Source: Streptomyces roseifaciens | GTDB lineage: Bacteria; Actinomycetota; Actinomycetes; Streptomycetales; Streptomycetaceae | Assembly: GCF_001445655.1 (NCBI RefSeq) | Contig: NZ_LNBE01000004.1 | Coordinates: forward strand, 744,001 to 808,000 | Direction: 5' to 3' | DNA length: 64,000 nucleotides | Shown here: piece after piece, positions 18,038 to 27,305 of the stretch | How positions within the stretch are numbered: position 1 is the first letter of the stretch | Layout of the letters: the number at the start of each line of letters is the position of its first letter | Notes under the pieces: model-generated | Told to the model about the DNA's origin: nothing | What the model saw: the letters and a program-made list of their open reading frames with translations, nothing else | Database searches by the model: none | Position numbers and translations under genes: made by a program

Positions 18038-19003
18038 TCAGCCGTACAGCTCGGCCACCCTTCTTGCCGCTTCCGCGAAGCGCTCGCGCAGCTCGGGCGG
18101 GCCCAGGACCTCCGCCTCGGGGCCGAGCGCCAGCAACTGCTCGTAGGCCACGTCCAGGGACTCCACGGCCAGCGTGACCGTGACGCGCCCGAGGCCGTCG
18201 GGGGCCGGGGCGGCCGCCAGGGCATCGGCGGCGGCCGCGCCGTCCGTCACGTGCGGCAGGCGCCGGGCGCCGTCCGGAGTGAGGCGCAGACCGACCCGGT
18301 CGCGGAGGATCGAGCGGGCGAACTCCGCTGCCCGCTCCTCCCAGAAGGCCGGCAGGTCGAACGTCCCGTCCCGTTCGAAGCGGTCCGCCCGGGCGGCCAC
18401 GGCCGTGAAGCGGTCCACCCGGTAGACGCGGAACTGCTCGCCGGCACGGGCCGCGACGTACCAGATGCCCCCTTTGAGGATCAGTCCGTACGGCTCCAGC
18501 TCGCGCTCGACCTCGGTGTCCCGCCGCCGGTAGCGGGCCGTGACGGGGCGGTCGTCCCAGACGGCGTCCGCGACGGCGGGCAGCAGGGGCGGCGGGTCGC
18601 CCTCGCGCCACCAGCCGGGTGCGTCGAGGTGGAAGCGCTGGGCCGCGGACGCGGAGGCGTCGCGGAGCTCGGGCAGGAGGGCGGCGGAGACCTTGAGGCG
18701 GGCGGCCGAGGCCGCGTCTGCCAGGCCCATCTCGCGCAGCGCGGAGGGGACCCCGGAGAGGAACAGCGCCTCCGCCTCGGTGCGCCCGAGGCCGGTCAGG
18801 CGCGTGCGGTAGCCGCCGACGAGGCGGTAGCCGCCCGTGCGGCCGCGGTCGGCGTAGACGGGAACGCCCGCTTCGGACAGCGCGAGGACGTCCCGGGCGA
18901 CGGTGCGCTCGGAGACTTCCAGCTGCCGGGCCAGCTCGGTGCCCGTCATCGAAGGGCGGGACTGGAGCAGCAGCACCAATTTGATCAGCCGTGCGGCGCG
19001 CAT
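18038..19003 (-). CDS. WYL-domain (YafY/DeoR-like) transcriptional regulator
   Basis: A 321-residue regulator. An N-terminal winged HTH (residues 1-60, MTGTELARQLEVSERTVARD) is followed by a WYL domain with RYRRRDTEVERELEPYGLIL and GIWYVAAR near 150-195, and a C-terminal WCX-type extension. WYL domains sense ligands, often nucleotides or nucleic acid, but here the ligand is unknown. A TACCCT -10 box ends seven bases before the ATG, so the transcript is probably leaderless. A long dyad covers the -35 area, suggesting autoregulation. The convergent SDR gene is the obvious candidate target. Confidence 0.9.
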   Translation of the reverse strand: MRAARLIKLVLLLQSRPSMTGTELARQLEVSERTVARDVLALSEAGVPVYADRGRTGGYRLVGGYRTRLTGLGRTEAEALFLSGVPSALREMGLADAASAARLKVSAALLPELRDASASAAQRFHLDAPGWWREGDPPPLLPAVADAVWDDRPVTARYRRRDTEVERELEPYGLILKGGIWYVAARAGEQFRVYRVDRFTAVAARADRFERDGTFDLPAFWEERAAEFARSILRDRVGLRLTPDGARRLPHVTDGAAAADALAAAPAPDGLGRVTVTLAVESLDVAYEQLLALGPEAEVLGPPELRERFAEAARRVAELYG

Positions 19004-19010
19004 GGCTCAA

Positions 19011-19077
19011 AGGGTAAGGGGAGTGGCGACAGGAGCCGGTGCGCAGCCAGGGCAGGAAGACGCACGGGCTCCTGTCG
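19011..19077 (-). promoter_or_regulatory. Promoter and 17-base-arm operator of the WYL regulator gene
   Basis: On the minus strand TACCCT (19011-19016) is placed seven bases from the start codon. Arms 19027-19043 and 19061-19077, complementary at all but one position (CGACAGGAGCC outermost), cover the expected -35. It might instead work as a terminator for the upstream GntR gene, but its position over the promoter favours an operator. Confidence 0.55.
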
Positions 19078-19209
19078 TCACTTCTGAGCCGTTCCGCGAC
19101 ACAGGACAGGGCGCGCGGGACGGCTCGACGGAGACTGTACGCCCCTGATCGATGATCGATCAATCCTTGAGACCCAACAGAGACCACCCGGCAGGGACAC
19201 CAGGGGGCT

Positions 19210-19264
19210 CGGATCCACGTCGGATCCACGTCGGATCCACGTCGGATCCGCGTCAGATCCGCGG
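19210..19264. repeat. 11-base tandem repeat at the GntR 3' end
   Basis: Five head-to-tail units of CGGATCCACGT occur: three exact, then two diverged (CGGATCCGCGT, CAGATCCGCGG). The array crosses the stop codon of the GntR gene at 19253-19255, so unit 5 encodes the last residues. Each unit contains the GGATCC palindrome. Period 11 is about one helical turn. Confidence 0.85.
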
Positions 19265-19876
19265 CGCGCAGCTCAGCACGTGCGTCTTCAGCAGCTCCCC
19301 GATCGCCGGGTCGCGCCGCCGGAACGCGGCCACGATCTCGGCGTGGTCCTCCGCGTGGGCGCGCGGCTCCGGGCTGAGCCAGCGGATCGACAGCGTCGTC
19401 CACACCTCGATGCCCAGCGACTCCCAGGTGTGCAGCAGGACGGCGTTGCCCGCGGCCTTCACGATCTCCCGGTGGAAGGCGACCGTGTGCCGCACCTGCG
19501 CCTCGCCGTCGCCCACCCGGTCCGCCTCGTACAGCGCGGCCACCTCCGGCTCCAGCGCCGAGACGTCCTCGGCCAGCGCGGGCGCGGCCAGCTCCGCGGC
19601 CACCTGCTCCAGGCCGGCCCGGACCGGATAGCTCTCCTTGAGATCCGTGGCGGTCAGCTCGCGGACCCGGACGCCCTTGTTGGGCGAGGACTCGATCAGC
19701 CGCAGCGACTCCAGCTCGCGCAGCGCCTCGCGCACCGGCGTCTGGCTCACCGCCAGCTCGGCGGCGATCCGCCGCTCGACGATCCGCTCGCCCGGCTGCC
19801 AGCGCCCGCCGACGATCCCTTCGAGGATGTGCTCGCGGATCTGCTCACGCAGCGAGTGCACGACGGGTGTGGCCAT
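19253..19876 (-). CDS. GntR family regulator, FCD (FadR-type) subgroup
   Basis: A 207-residue regulator. The winged helix is at residues 5-75 (SLREQIREHILEGIVGGRW, then RRIAAELAVSQTPVREALREL). The all-helical FCD ligand domain follows, with metal-ligand histidines in HREIVKAAGN and HAEDHAEIVAAF. Such regulators usually sense organic or fatty acids. It is encoded just downstream of the sucB terminator, so it probably has its own promoter in the gap before 19877. Its targets are not evident. Confidence 0.9.
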   Translation of the reverse strand: MATPVVHSLREQIREHILEGIVGGRWQPGERIVERRIAAELAVSQTPVREALRELESLRLIESSPNKGVRVRELTATDLKESYPVRAGLEQVAAELAAPALAEDVSALEPEVAALYEADRVGDGEAQVRHTVAFHREIVKAAGNAVLLHTWESLGIEVWTTLSIRWLSPEPRAHAEDHAEIVAAFRRRDPAIGELLKTHVLSCAPRI

Positions 19877-19993
19877 GGGAGAGGCTCCTCAGCGGGGTGG
19901 TGCGCGGTAGTGCGGGGTGGTGCGGCGGTGCGGGGGCGGCGGGTGCGGGGGGCGGCGACTCGGGCGGTGACTCAATTATCCCGGCGGTGCACA

Positions 19994-20038
19994 AGGGCGC
20001 GGCCCCGGCTCGTACGAAACGAGCCGGGGCCGCGCCCT
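19994..20038. terminator. Perfect 20-bp stem hairpin after sucB
   Basis: Arms 19994-20013 and 20019-20038 are exact complements around a five-base loop. It begins 27 bases after the sucB stop on the minus strand and separates sucB from the GntR gene. Confidence 0.92.
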
Positions 20039-20064
20039 GATGACATCCTGCCGTGCCGCGAGGA

Positions 20065-21846
20065 CTACAGACCGATCTCGGCCTCGAACTCGGCGGCCTC
20101 CAGGAGCTCCTTGATCGCCGTCAGGTAGCGGGCGGCGTCGGCGCCGTCCACCAGACGGTGGTCGTAGGAGAGCGTCACGTAGGTCATGTCGCGGACGGCG
20201 ATGGTCTCGCCCAGCTCCGGGTGGCTGATGACCACCGGGCGCTTGACGGTCGCACCGATGCCCAGGATCGCGACCTGGTTCGGCGGCACGATGACCGTGT
20301 CGAACAGCGCACCGCGCGAGCCGGTGTTGCTGATCGTGAAGGTCGCGCCCGACATCTCGTCCGGGCTGATCTTGCCGGTGCGGACCTTGCCGGCCAGCTC
20401 CGCGGTCTTCTTGGCGATGCCCGCGATGTTGAGGTCACCCGCACCCTTGATGACCGGGGTCATCAGGCCCTTCTCCGAGTCGACGGCGATGCCGACGTTC
20501 TCGGAGTCGAAGTAGGTGATGGTGCCCTCGTCCTCGTTGATCCGGGCGTTGATGACCGGGTAGGCCTTCAGCGCCTGGACGGCGGCCTTGACGAAGAACG
20601 GCATCGGCGACAGCTTGACGCCCTCGCGCTGGGCGAAGGAGTCCTTGGCCTTGCCGCGCATCCGCATGATCTTGGTGATGTCCACCTCGATCACGGAGCT
20701 CAGCTGGGCCTGGCCGTGCAGCGCCTTCATCATGTTGTCGGCGATGACCTTGCGCATGCGCGGCATCTTGACCGTCTGACCGCGCAGCGGCGACGCCTGG
20801 AGGGCCGGAGCCTTCGGGGCGGCAGCGGCCGGGGCGGCAGCCGGGGCCGGGGCGGCCTTGGCGGCCTCCGCGGCGGCGATGACGTCCTGCTTGCGGATGC
20901 GGCCGCCGACGCCGGTGCCCTGGACCCGGGTGAGGTCCACGGCGTTCTCGGCGGCGAGCTTGCGCACCAGCGGCGTGACGTAGGCACCGTCGGTGACGGC
21001 GGCAGCGGCGGCCGGGGCCGGCGCCGCGGGGGCGGCCGGAGCGGCCGGCGCGGGAGCCGGGGCCGGGGCGGCCGGAGCAGCCGGAGCGGCGGGGGCCGCG
21101 GCCGGAGCCGGGGTCCCCGGGGCGGCCGGGGCGGCAGCCGGGGCCGGGGTGGCCGGAGCGGCCGGAGCGGCGGCGGGGGCAGCCGGGGCGGCCGGAGCGG
21201 CAGCGGCCGGAGCCGCGCCCGCGGCACCGATCACGGCGAGCTTGGCGCCGACCTCGGCGACCTCGTCCTCACCGACGGCGATCTCGAGCAGCACGCCGGA
21301 GACCGGGGCCGGGATCTCGGTGTCGACCTTGTCGGTGGAGACCTCGAGCAGCGGCTCGTCGGCCTCGACCGTCTCGCCGACCTGCTTCAGCCAGCGGGTG
21401 ACGGTGCCCTCGGTGACGGACTCGCCCAGCGCGGGCAGGACCACGTCGGTGCCCTGGGCGGCGCCGGCCGGAGCCTCGGCGGCGGCCGGGGCGGCGGGCG
21501 CCTCGGCCACGGGGGCGGCCTCGGCCGGAGCCGGGGCGGCGGGGGCCTCGGCGACCGGGGCCGGAGCCTCGGCAGCGGCCGGAGCCTCGGCGGCGGCGGG
21601 GGCGCCGCTGCCGTCGTCGATGATCGCGAGCTCGGCGCCGACCTCGACCGTCTCGTCCTCGGCCACCTTGATGGAGGCGAGGATGCCGGACGCGGGGGCC
21701 GGGATCTCGGTGTCGACCTTGTCGGTGGAGACCTCGAGCAGCGGCTCGTCGGCCTCCACGCGCTCACCCTCGGCCTTGAGCCAACGGGTGACGGTGCCCT
21801 CGGACACGCTCTCGCCGAGCGCCGGCAGGGTTACGGAAACCGCCAT
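20065..21846 (-). CDS. sucB: Dihydrolipoamide acyltransferase (E2), 2-oxoacid dehydrogenase complex
   Basis: E2 core subunit that passes acyl groups from the E1 active site to CoA. The 593 residues hold two lipoyl domains (about 1-80 and 131-210), each with the lipoylated lysine in [14 protein letters not shown]. Two long Ala/Pro linkers are followed by an E1/E3-binding domain (about 290-325, [22 protein letters not shown]) and the catalytic domain with [11 protein letters not shown] near the C-terminus. Whether it serves 2-oxoglutarate, pyruvate or both cannot be told; actinobacteria often share one E2. It lies 49 bases after lpd, in one operon. Confidence 0.93.
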   Translation of the reverse strand: MAVSVTLPALGESVSEGTVTRWLKAEGERVEADEPLLEVSTDKVDTEIPAPASGILASIKVAEDETVEVGAELAIIDDGSGAPAAAEAPAAAEAPAPVAEAPAAPAPAEAAPVAEAPAAPAAAEAPAGAAQGTDVVLPALGESVTEGTVTRWLKQVGETVEADEPLLEVSTDKVDTEIPAPVSGVLLEIAVGEDEVAEVGAKLAVIGAAGAAPAAAAPAAPAAPAAAPAAPATPAPAAAPAAPGTPAPAAAPAAPAAPAAPAPAPAPAAPAAPAAPAPAAAAAVTDGAYVTPLVRKLAAENAVDLTRVQGTGVGGRIRKQDVIAAAEAAKAAPAPAAAPAAAAPKAPALQASPLRGQTVKMPRMRKVIADNMMKALHGQAQLSSVIEVDITKIMRMRGKAKDSFAQREGVKLSPMPFFVKAAVQALKAYPVINARINEDEGTITYFDSENVGIAVDSEKGLMTPVIKGAGDLNIAGIAKKTAELAGKVRTGKISPDEMSGATFTISNTGSRGALFDTVIVPPNQVAILGIGATVKRPVVISHPELGETIAVRDMTYVTLSYDHRLVDGADAARYLTAIKELLEAAEFEAEIGL

Positions 21847-21895
21847 GGTTGCGGTTGCTCCTTACGAGTAGTGCGGATGGTGGTGCGCTCGGGAC

Positions 21896-23284
21896 TTAGT
21901 CGTGCGAGTGCAGCGGCTTGCCGGCCAGGGCCAGGTGAGCCTCGCCCAGAGCCTCGTTCTGCGTCGGGTGCGCGTGGATGAGCTGCGCGACCTCGGCGGG
22001 CAGCGCCTCCCAGTTGTAGATCAGCTGGGCTTCGCCGACCTGCTCGCCCATGCGGTCGCCGACCATGTGGACGCCGACGACGGCACCATCCTTGACCTGG
22101 ACGAGCTTGATCTCGCCCGCGGTCTTCAGGATCTTGCTCTTGCCGTTGCCCGCGAGGTTGTACTTCAGAGCGACGACCTTGTCGGCGCCGTACAGCTCCT
22201 TGGCCTTCGCCTCGGTGATGCCGACGGAAGCGACCTCGGGGTGGCAGTACGTGACGCGCGGCACGCCGTCGTAGTCGACCGGCACGGGGTTGAGACCGGC
22301 CAGCCGCTCCGCAACCAGGATGCCCTCTGCGAAGCCGACGTGCGCGAGCTGGAGGGTCGGGACGAGGTCACCGACGGCCGAGATGGTCGGCACGTTGGTG
22401 CGCATGTACTCGTCGACCAGGACGTAGCCGCGGTCCATCGCGACGCCCTGCTCCTCGTAGCCCAGGCCCTGGGAGACCGGGCCGCGGCCGATGGCGACCA
22501 GCAGCACCTCGGCCTCGAACTCCTTGCCGTCCGCAAGGGTGACCTTGACGCCGTCGGCGGTGTACTCCGCCTTCTGGAAGAAGGTGCCCAGGTTGAACTT
22601 GATGCCGCGCTTGCGGAACGCGCGCTCCAGCAGCTTGGAGCTGTTCTCGTCCTCGACCGGGACGAGGTGCTTCAGGCCCTCGACGACGGTGACGTCGGTG
22701 CCGAAGGACTTCCACGCGGAGGCGAACTCGACGCCGATGACGCCGCCGCCCAGGATGATCGCGGACTTCGGCACGCGGTCCAGGGTGAGCGCGTGGTCCG
22801 AGGAGATGATGCGGTTGCCGTCGATCTCCAGGCCCGGCAGCGACTTCGGCACGGAGCCGGTCGCCAGGAGGACGTGGCGGCCCTGGATGCGCTGGCCGTT
22901 CACGTCGATGGAGGTCGGGGAGGACAGGCGGCCCTCGCCCTCGATGTAGGTCACCTTGCGGGAGGCGACCAGGCCCTGCAGGCCCTTGTACAGGCCGGCG
23001 ATCACGTCGTCCTTGTACTTGTGGACGCCCGCGATGTCGATGCCCTCGAAGGTGGCCTTGACACCGAACTGCTCGCTCTCGCGAGCCTGGTCCGCGACCT
23101 CACCGGCGTGCAGCAGCGCCTTGGTGGGGATGCAGCCGTTGTGCAGGCAGGTCCCGCCAAGCTTGTTCTTCTCGATCAGGGCGACGTCCAGACCCAGCTG
23201 CGCTCCGCGCAGGGCAGCGGCGTAACCGCCGCTACCGCCTCCGAGGATCACTAGGTCGAAAACGGTGCTGGCGTCGTTCGCCAC
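21896..23284 (-). CDS. lpd: Dihydrolipoamide dehydrogenase (E3)
   Basis: FAD-dependent E3 that reoxidises dihydrolipoyl groups with NAD. From the GTG at 23284 (VANDASTVFD) it has 462 residues. Visible parts are the FAD motif GGGSGGYAAA (about 13-22), the redox disulfide GTCLHNGCIPTKA (about 41-53), the NAD motif LGGGVIGVEFA, and the dimer-interface His-Glu pair in HAHPTQNEALGEA. GGAGG lies seven bases before the start; the frame upstream of it is not supported. sucB follows in the same operon. The 304 bases between lpd and pepA hold its promoter, with a TAATCA box near 23370. Confidence 0.96.
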   Translation of the reverse strand: MANDASTVFDLVILGGGSGGYAAALRGAQLGLDVALIEKNKLGGTCLHNGCIPTKALLHAGEVADQARESEQFGVKATFEGIDIAGVHKYKDDVIAGLYKGLQGLVASRKVTYIEGEGRLSSPTSIDVNGQRIQGRHVLLATGSVPKSLPGLEIDGNRIISSDHALTLDRVPKSAIILGGGVIGVEFASAWKSFGTDVTVVEGLKHLVPVEDENSSKLLERAFRKRGIKFNLGTFFQKAEYTADGVKVTLADGKEFEAEVLLVAIGRGPVSQGLGYEEQGVAMDRGYVLVDEYMRTNVPTISAVGDLVPTLQLAHVGFAEGILVAERLAGLNPVPVDYDGVPRVTYCHPEVASVGITEAKAKELYGADKVVALKYNLAGNGKSKILKTAGEIKLVQVKDGAVVGVHMVGDRMGEQVGEAQLIYNWEALPAEVAQLIHAHPTQNEALGEAHLALAGKPLHSHD

Positions 23285-23519
23285 GTCACGTCCTCCATGC
23301 ATGGGTACGCCGGAGCCGGTCACCGATGACCGGGCGGCGGCTGTCGTTCGGCCGCGTTTCTTCGGCCCTGTGATTAGGGGGGCCCTGTCCTGCCGAGACA
23401 ACATCTTCGCATTTGTTGACGGACGGCGGGACGCCGGGCCGGTCCCGGAGGCGACGGTTGCGTCACCTTCGGGGGTTACTCGTGCGTACGGCCGAGGTAT
23501 TTCGTTACAAGCGAACGGA

Positions 23520-23575
23520 TCCGCACGGCCCCGGGCAAAAGCCGCGGGACCGTGCGACCGTACGGGCCGTGCGGA
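23520..23575. terminator. Inverted repeat downstream of pepA
   Basis: TCCGCACGGCCC (23520-23531) pairs exactly with 23564-23575 over a 32-base loop that itself can fold. It begins 13 bases after the pepA stop. The long loop makes it a weaker terminator call than the others in this window. Confidence 0.55.
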
Positions 23576-23588
23576 CCGTGGGTGATGC

Positions 23589-25121
23589 TCAGCCGAGGTC
23601 GCCGGCGGCGGTGTGCTCCGCCAGGCGGACCAGCGTGCGGACCGCGGAGCCGGTGCCGCCCTTCGGGGTGTAGCCGTACGGGGCGCTCTCGTGGTACGCC
23701 GGGCCCGCGATGTCCAGGTGCGCCCAGGCGATGCCCTCGCCCACGAACTCCTTCAGGAAGATGCCCGCGAGCAGGCCGCTGCCCATCCGCTCGCCCATGT
23801 TGGCGAAGTCGGCGACCGGGGAGTCCATGGCCTTGCGCAGCTCGCCCGGGAGCGGCATCGGCCACGCCTGCTCGCCGACCTCCTCGGCGATCTCGTAGAC
23901 CGAGGTGCGGAACGCGTCGTCGTTGCCCATGACGCCGAACGTGCGATTGCCCAGCGCGAGCACCATGGCACCCGTCAGGGTGGCGACGTCCACGATCGCG
24001 TCCGGGTTCTCCTCCGAGGCGCGGGCCAGGGCGTCGCCCAGGACCAGGCGGCCCTCGGCGTCCGTGTTGAGGACCTCGACGGTCTTGCCGCCGTACATCT
24101 TCAGGACGTCACCCGGGCGGGTGGCGGAGCCGGAGGGCATGTTCTCCGCGAGGGCCAGCCAGCCCGTCACGTTGACCTTCAGGCCCAGGCGGGCGGCGGA
24201 CACGACCGCGGCGAAGACGGCGGCCGCGCCGGCCATGTCGCACTTCATGGTCTCGTTGTGACCGGCCGGCTTCAGGGAGATGCCGCCCGAGTCGTAGGTG
24301 ATGCCCTTGCCGACGAGGGCCAGGGTCTTCTCCGCCTTCGGGTGGGTGTAGCCGATCCGCACCAGGCGCGGCGGGGCGTCCGAGCCGCGGCCGACGCCCA
24401 TGATGCCGCCGAAGCCGCCCTTCAGCAGGGCCTTCTCGTCCAGCACCTCGACCTTGAGGCCGAACTCCTTGCCGGCGGTCTGGGCCGCGGCGGCGAAGGT
24501 CTTCGGGTCGAGCTCGTTCGGCGGCATGTTGACGAGGTCGCGGGCGCGGTTGACCTCTTCGGCCACGGTCGCGGCGCGCTCGGCCGCGGCCTTGAACGCC
24601 TTGTCGCGGGGCTTGCCGCCCAGCAGGGCGATCTCGGCGAGCGGGGCGCCCTTGTCGGCCTTGCCGTCCTTCTTCGCGGCGGCGGCGTTGCGGGCCGGGC
24701 GGTAGGAGTACGCGCCGAGCAGGGCGCCCTCCGCGACCGCGCCGGCGGCGTCGGCGTCCTCGACGGGCAGCGCGAACGCGGCCTTCTTGGAACCGGCCAG
24801 CGCACGGGCCGCGGAGCCCGCGGCGCGGCGCAGGGCCTCGTGGGCGAAGCCCTCGTCCTTCGCCGGGGCTTCGCCCAGGCCGACCGCCAGCACGACCGGG
24901 GCCTTCAGCCCGGACGGGGCGGGGAGCTTGGTCGTCTCCCCCTCGCCGCCGGTGGCGCCGAGGGCCTCCAGGACGGCGGTCAGCTTGCCGTCGAAGGCCT
25001 TGTCAACGGCTTCGGCGCCGGCCGCGACGACGGGGCCCTTCGGGCCCTTCGCCACGCCGATGACGACGGCGTCCGCGCGCAGCGTCGCCGCACTGGAAGT
25101 GCTGAGAGTCAGAGCAGACAC
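23589..25121 (-). CDS. pepA: Leucyl aminopeptidase, M17 family
   Basis: Cytosolic metallo-aminopeptidase that removes N-terminal residues from peptides; the active form is a hexamer using two metal ions. The catalytic domain carries the metal and substrate residues in KGITYDSGGISLKP and the family signature NTDAEGRLVLGDAL. The ~170-residue N-terminal domain is typical of M17. The 510-residue length fits the family. I chose the GTG at 25121 (VSALTLSTSS); 32 further in-frame codons upstream look unlike coding sequence. The gene appears to stand alone. Confidence 0.94.
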   Translation of the reverse strand: MSALTLSTSSAATLRADAVVIGVAKGPKGPVVAAGAEAVDKAFDGKLTAVLEALGATGGEGETTKLPAPSGLKAPVVLAVGLGEAPAKDEGFAHEALRRAAGSAARALAGSKKAAFALPVEDADAAGAVAEGALLGAYSYRPARNAAAAKKDGKADKGAPLAEIALLGGKPRDKAFKAAAERAATVAEEVNRARDLVNMPPNELDPKTFAAAAQTAGKEFGLKVEVLDEKALLKGGFGGIMGVGRGSDAPPRLVRIGYTHPKAEKTLALVGKGITYDSGGISLKPAGHNETMKCDMAGAAAVFAAVVSAARLGLKVNVTGWLALAENMPSGSATRPGDVLKMYGGKTVEVLNTDAEGRLVLGDALARASEENPDAIVDVATLTGAMVLALGNRTFGVMGNDDAFRTSVYEIAEEVGEQAWPMPLPGELRKAMDSPVADFANMGERMGSGLLAGIFLKEFVGEGIAWAHLDIAGPAYHESAPYGYTPKGGTGSAVRTLVRLAEHTAAGDLG

Positions 25122-25694
25122 GGTGGTGAGGTCCCTACTTCCGTTGAGTTTCTCGGCCGAGCGGGTGGGTCGGCCGCACCCCGGGCATCGTATGCGCCAT
25201 ATCGCTGCGGGGGGCATCCAAGGGTCTTCAGTGGCCGCGCGGTTCGGCCGGCGCCGGGCCCGCGTCCACCTCCGCCGCGGCGGTGATCGGCCACAGTGGC
25301 GCGTTTCGGCGGTGCCGTGCGGTGCCCGGCCGGGCTCGGCGCCGCCGGGTCGGTCGTGTGGGTTCCCGCCGTTGCGGCGGTGGAGAAGTGCCTGGTGGGC
25401 GCCATTTGCCGGACAGTCAGCCGTTTCCCGGGCGGTCGGCCGGTACGTCCTCCGCCGCGGCGGTGATCAGCCACCGTGATGCTGACCGGCGGTGCCGTGA
25501 CCGGCTCGGCGGGGATGGGCACCGCCGGGTTGGTCGAGTGGGGTTCTCGCCGTTGCGGCGGTGGGAAGGTGCGTGGTGCTCGGGGAGCGTGCCCGGGTGC
25601 GGGGCGCTCTGTCTGCCCGGCCGGCACCGGGCATCTTCCGCCGCGGCGGTGATCAGCCACCCCGGTGCTCCACCGGCGTTGCCGGGCCGGGGCG
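25122..25694. repeat. Intergenic repeat block with roughly 180-base period
   Basis: There is no credible gene here. The core TCCGCCGCGGCGGTGATC occurs at 25271, 25451 and 25637, each followed by CAGCCAC or CGGCCAC. Between them are GGCGGTGCCGTG, GGCACCGCCGGGT-like and CCGCCGTTGCGGCGG elements in the same order in the first two units. The core CCGCCGCGGCGG is a perfect palindrome. It belongs to the same family as the blocks at 12771-13318 and 57560-57740. The pepA promoter must lie at the left end. Confidence 0.82.
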
Positions 25695-26492
25695 CTAGCC
25701 CAGGGTCATGGTCACCAGGGCCGTCGTCGCCGCCGTTTCCGCGAGGGCGCCGAAGACGTCGCCCGTCACCCCGCCGAAGCGGGACACGCACCTGCGGAGG
25801 AGCAGTTCCGCGCCGAGGAGGCCCGTCGCGGCCGCCGCGGTCGTGTGGAGGGGGCCGTACGGGCCCAGGAGGGCGCCCCACGCCGCGCAGGCGGCCACCA
25901 CCGCCACTCCGGCCGCCAGCGCCCCGCGAGGCGGCACCACGCCTGCCACGGCCGCCCCCAGGCCCTCCGGGCGGGCCGCCGGTACGGACGGGCGGCACGC
26001 GAGGGTCAGGGCGCAGCGGGCCGTCACGGCCGCCGTCAGCGCCGCGAGCGCCCCCCGCAGCGGGGACGCCGCGTACGCCCCGGACAGCGCCGCCACCTGC
26101 GCCAGCAGGACGAGCAGGAGTGTCACGACCCCGAACGGCCCGATGTCCGACTGCTTCATGATGCGCAGCGCGTCGTCCGCCGGCTTCCCGCTGCCCAGCC
26201 CGTCCGCGACGTCCGCCAGGCCGTCCAGGTGCAGCCCGCGGGTGAGGACCGCCGGCACCGCGACCGCGGCCACCGCCGCCAGGAGCGGCCCGGACCCCAG
26301 CGCCAGGAGCGCCGACCCCGCCGCCGCGGCCCCGGCGCCCACCGCGAGCCCCGCCAGCGGTGCCGCGAGCATGCCGCCGCGCGCGGCGGGGCGGTCCCAG
26401 CGGGTGAGGCGGACGGGCAGCACGGTGAGCGTGCCGAAGGCGAAGCGGAGGGCGTCGCCGGGGGTGGCGCGCGCGGGTGTCGTGTCGGTCAT
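25695..26492 (-). CDS. cobS: Adenosylcobinamide-GDP ribazoletransferase (cobalamin synthase)
   Basis: Integral membrane enzyme joining adenosylcobinamide-GDP with alpha-ribazole to give cobalamin. The 265-residue protein is very hydrophobic, with about six membrane segments, and has the family motif LHLDGLADVADGLG near residue 90 and KQSDIGPFGV shortly after. Its ATG is 75 bases from a divergent membrane-protein gene. Other nucleotide-loop assembly genes are near: cobT at 29824-30882 and the CobU fusion at 36726-37943, so the pathway is dispersed over 12 kb rather than one operon. Confidence 0.94.
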   Translation of the reverse strand: MTDTTPARATPGDALRFAFGTLTVLPVRLTRWDRPAARGGMLAAPLAGLAVGAGAAAAGSALLALGSGPLLAAVAAVAVPAVLTRGLHLDGLADVADGLGSGKPADDALRIMKQSDIGPFGVVTLLLVLLAQVAALSGAYAASPLRGALAALTAAVTARCALTLACRPSVPAARPEGLGAAVAGVVPPRGALAAGVAVVAACAAWGALLGPYGPLHTTAAAATGLLGAELLLRRCVSRFGGVTGDVFGALAETAATTALVTMTLG

Positions 26493-26567
26493 CGCGGGCA
26501 CACTATCCGGCCCGCCGAGGGCAGTAGGTTGCCGGTGGAGGGCCGATCGGGAGCGGGTGCGTACGTC

Positions 26568-27305
26568 ATGGGCCAGTGGTTGAGCCGCAACATCGTGGAG
26601 CCAGGGAAGCTGCCCCTGCTGCTCGCCCTGGGGGCCTTCGTCCTGACCTTCCTGGTGACCCGCGTCATCACCCGTCTGATCCGCGCGGGCAAGGGCCCCT
26701 TCCGCAACATCAGCCCCGGCGGGATACACGTCCACCACGTGGTGCCCGGCGTGGTGCTGATGGTGATCGGCGGCTTCGGCGCCGTCGCCTCGGGCCGGCA
26801 CGGCCTCGGGGCGATGACCGCGGCCGTCCTGTTCGGTACGGGGGCGGGGCTCGTCCTCGACGAGTTCGCGCTGGTCCTGCACCTGGACGACGTCTACTGG
26901 ACCGAGCAGGGCCGCAAGAGCGTCGAGCTCGTCGTGCTGACGGCGGCCCTCGTGGGCCTGGTGCTGGCCGGTTTCCTGCCCTTCGGGGTGAACGAGCTGA
27001 CCCCGGAGGAGCTGCACGACCGCGGCCTCGTGGTCGTCAACGTCCTGATCAACTTCCTGATCGCCCTGTTCGCCCTGGCCAAGGGCAAGCCGCGGATCGC
27101 CCTGATCGGCGCGGTGGTCCCGTTCGTCGCCCTCTTCGGCGCGGTGCGCCTGGCCCGCCCCGGATCGCCCTGGGCGCGGCGCTTCTACCGCCACCGGCCG
27201 CGGGCCCGCCGCCGGGCCCGGGTGCGGGCCTACCGGCACGACGCGCGCTGGGAGGCGGTCCGCAACAGGATTCACGACCTGCTGGCGGGCGCCCCGGACC
27301 GCTGA
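26568..27305 (+). CDS. Conserved integral membrane protein with HVHH motif
   Basis: A 245-residue membrane protein, about six hydrophobic segments, with no functional domain that I recognise. The conserved region near residues 48-58 reads ISPGGIHVHHVVPG, suggesting metal-binding histidines near the membrane, with an acidic LVLDEFALVLHLDDVYW later. The C-terminal ~45 residues are very Arg-rich and probably cytoplasmic. An in-frame GTG 33 bases upstream is an alternative start. Its 3' end overlaps that of the convergent rhomboid-like gene by 34 bases. Confidence 0.8.
   Translation: MGQWLSRNIVEPGKLPLLLALGAFVLTFLVTRVITRLIRAGKGPFRNISPGGIHVHHVVPGVVLMVIGGFGAVASGRHGLGAMTAAVLFGTGAGLVLDEFALVLHLDDVYWTEQGRKSVELVVLTAALVGLVLAGFLPFGVNELTPEELHDRGLVVVNVLINFLIALFALAKGKPRIALIGAVVPFVALFGAVRLARPGSPWARRFYRHRPRARRRARVRAYRHDARWEAVRNRIHDLLAGAPDR

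Noticed and set aside
20993..21871. Long plus-strand frame rich in Ala and Gly opposite sucB
   Set aside because: It mirrors the Ala/Pro linkers of the E2 protein and has no independent coding evidence.
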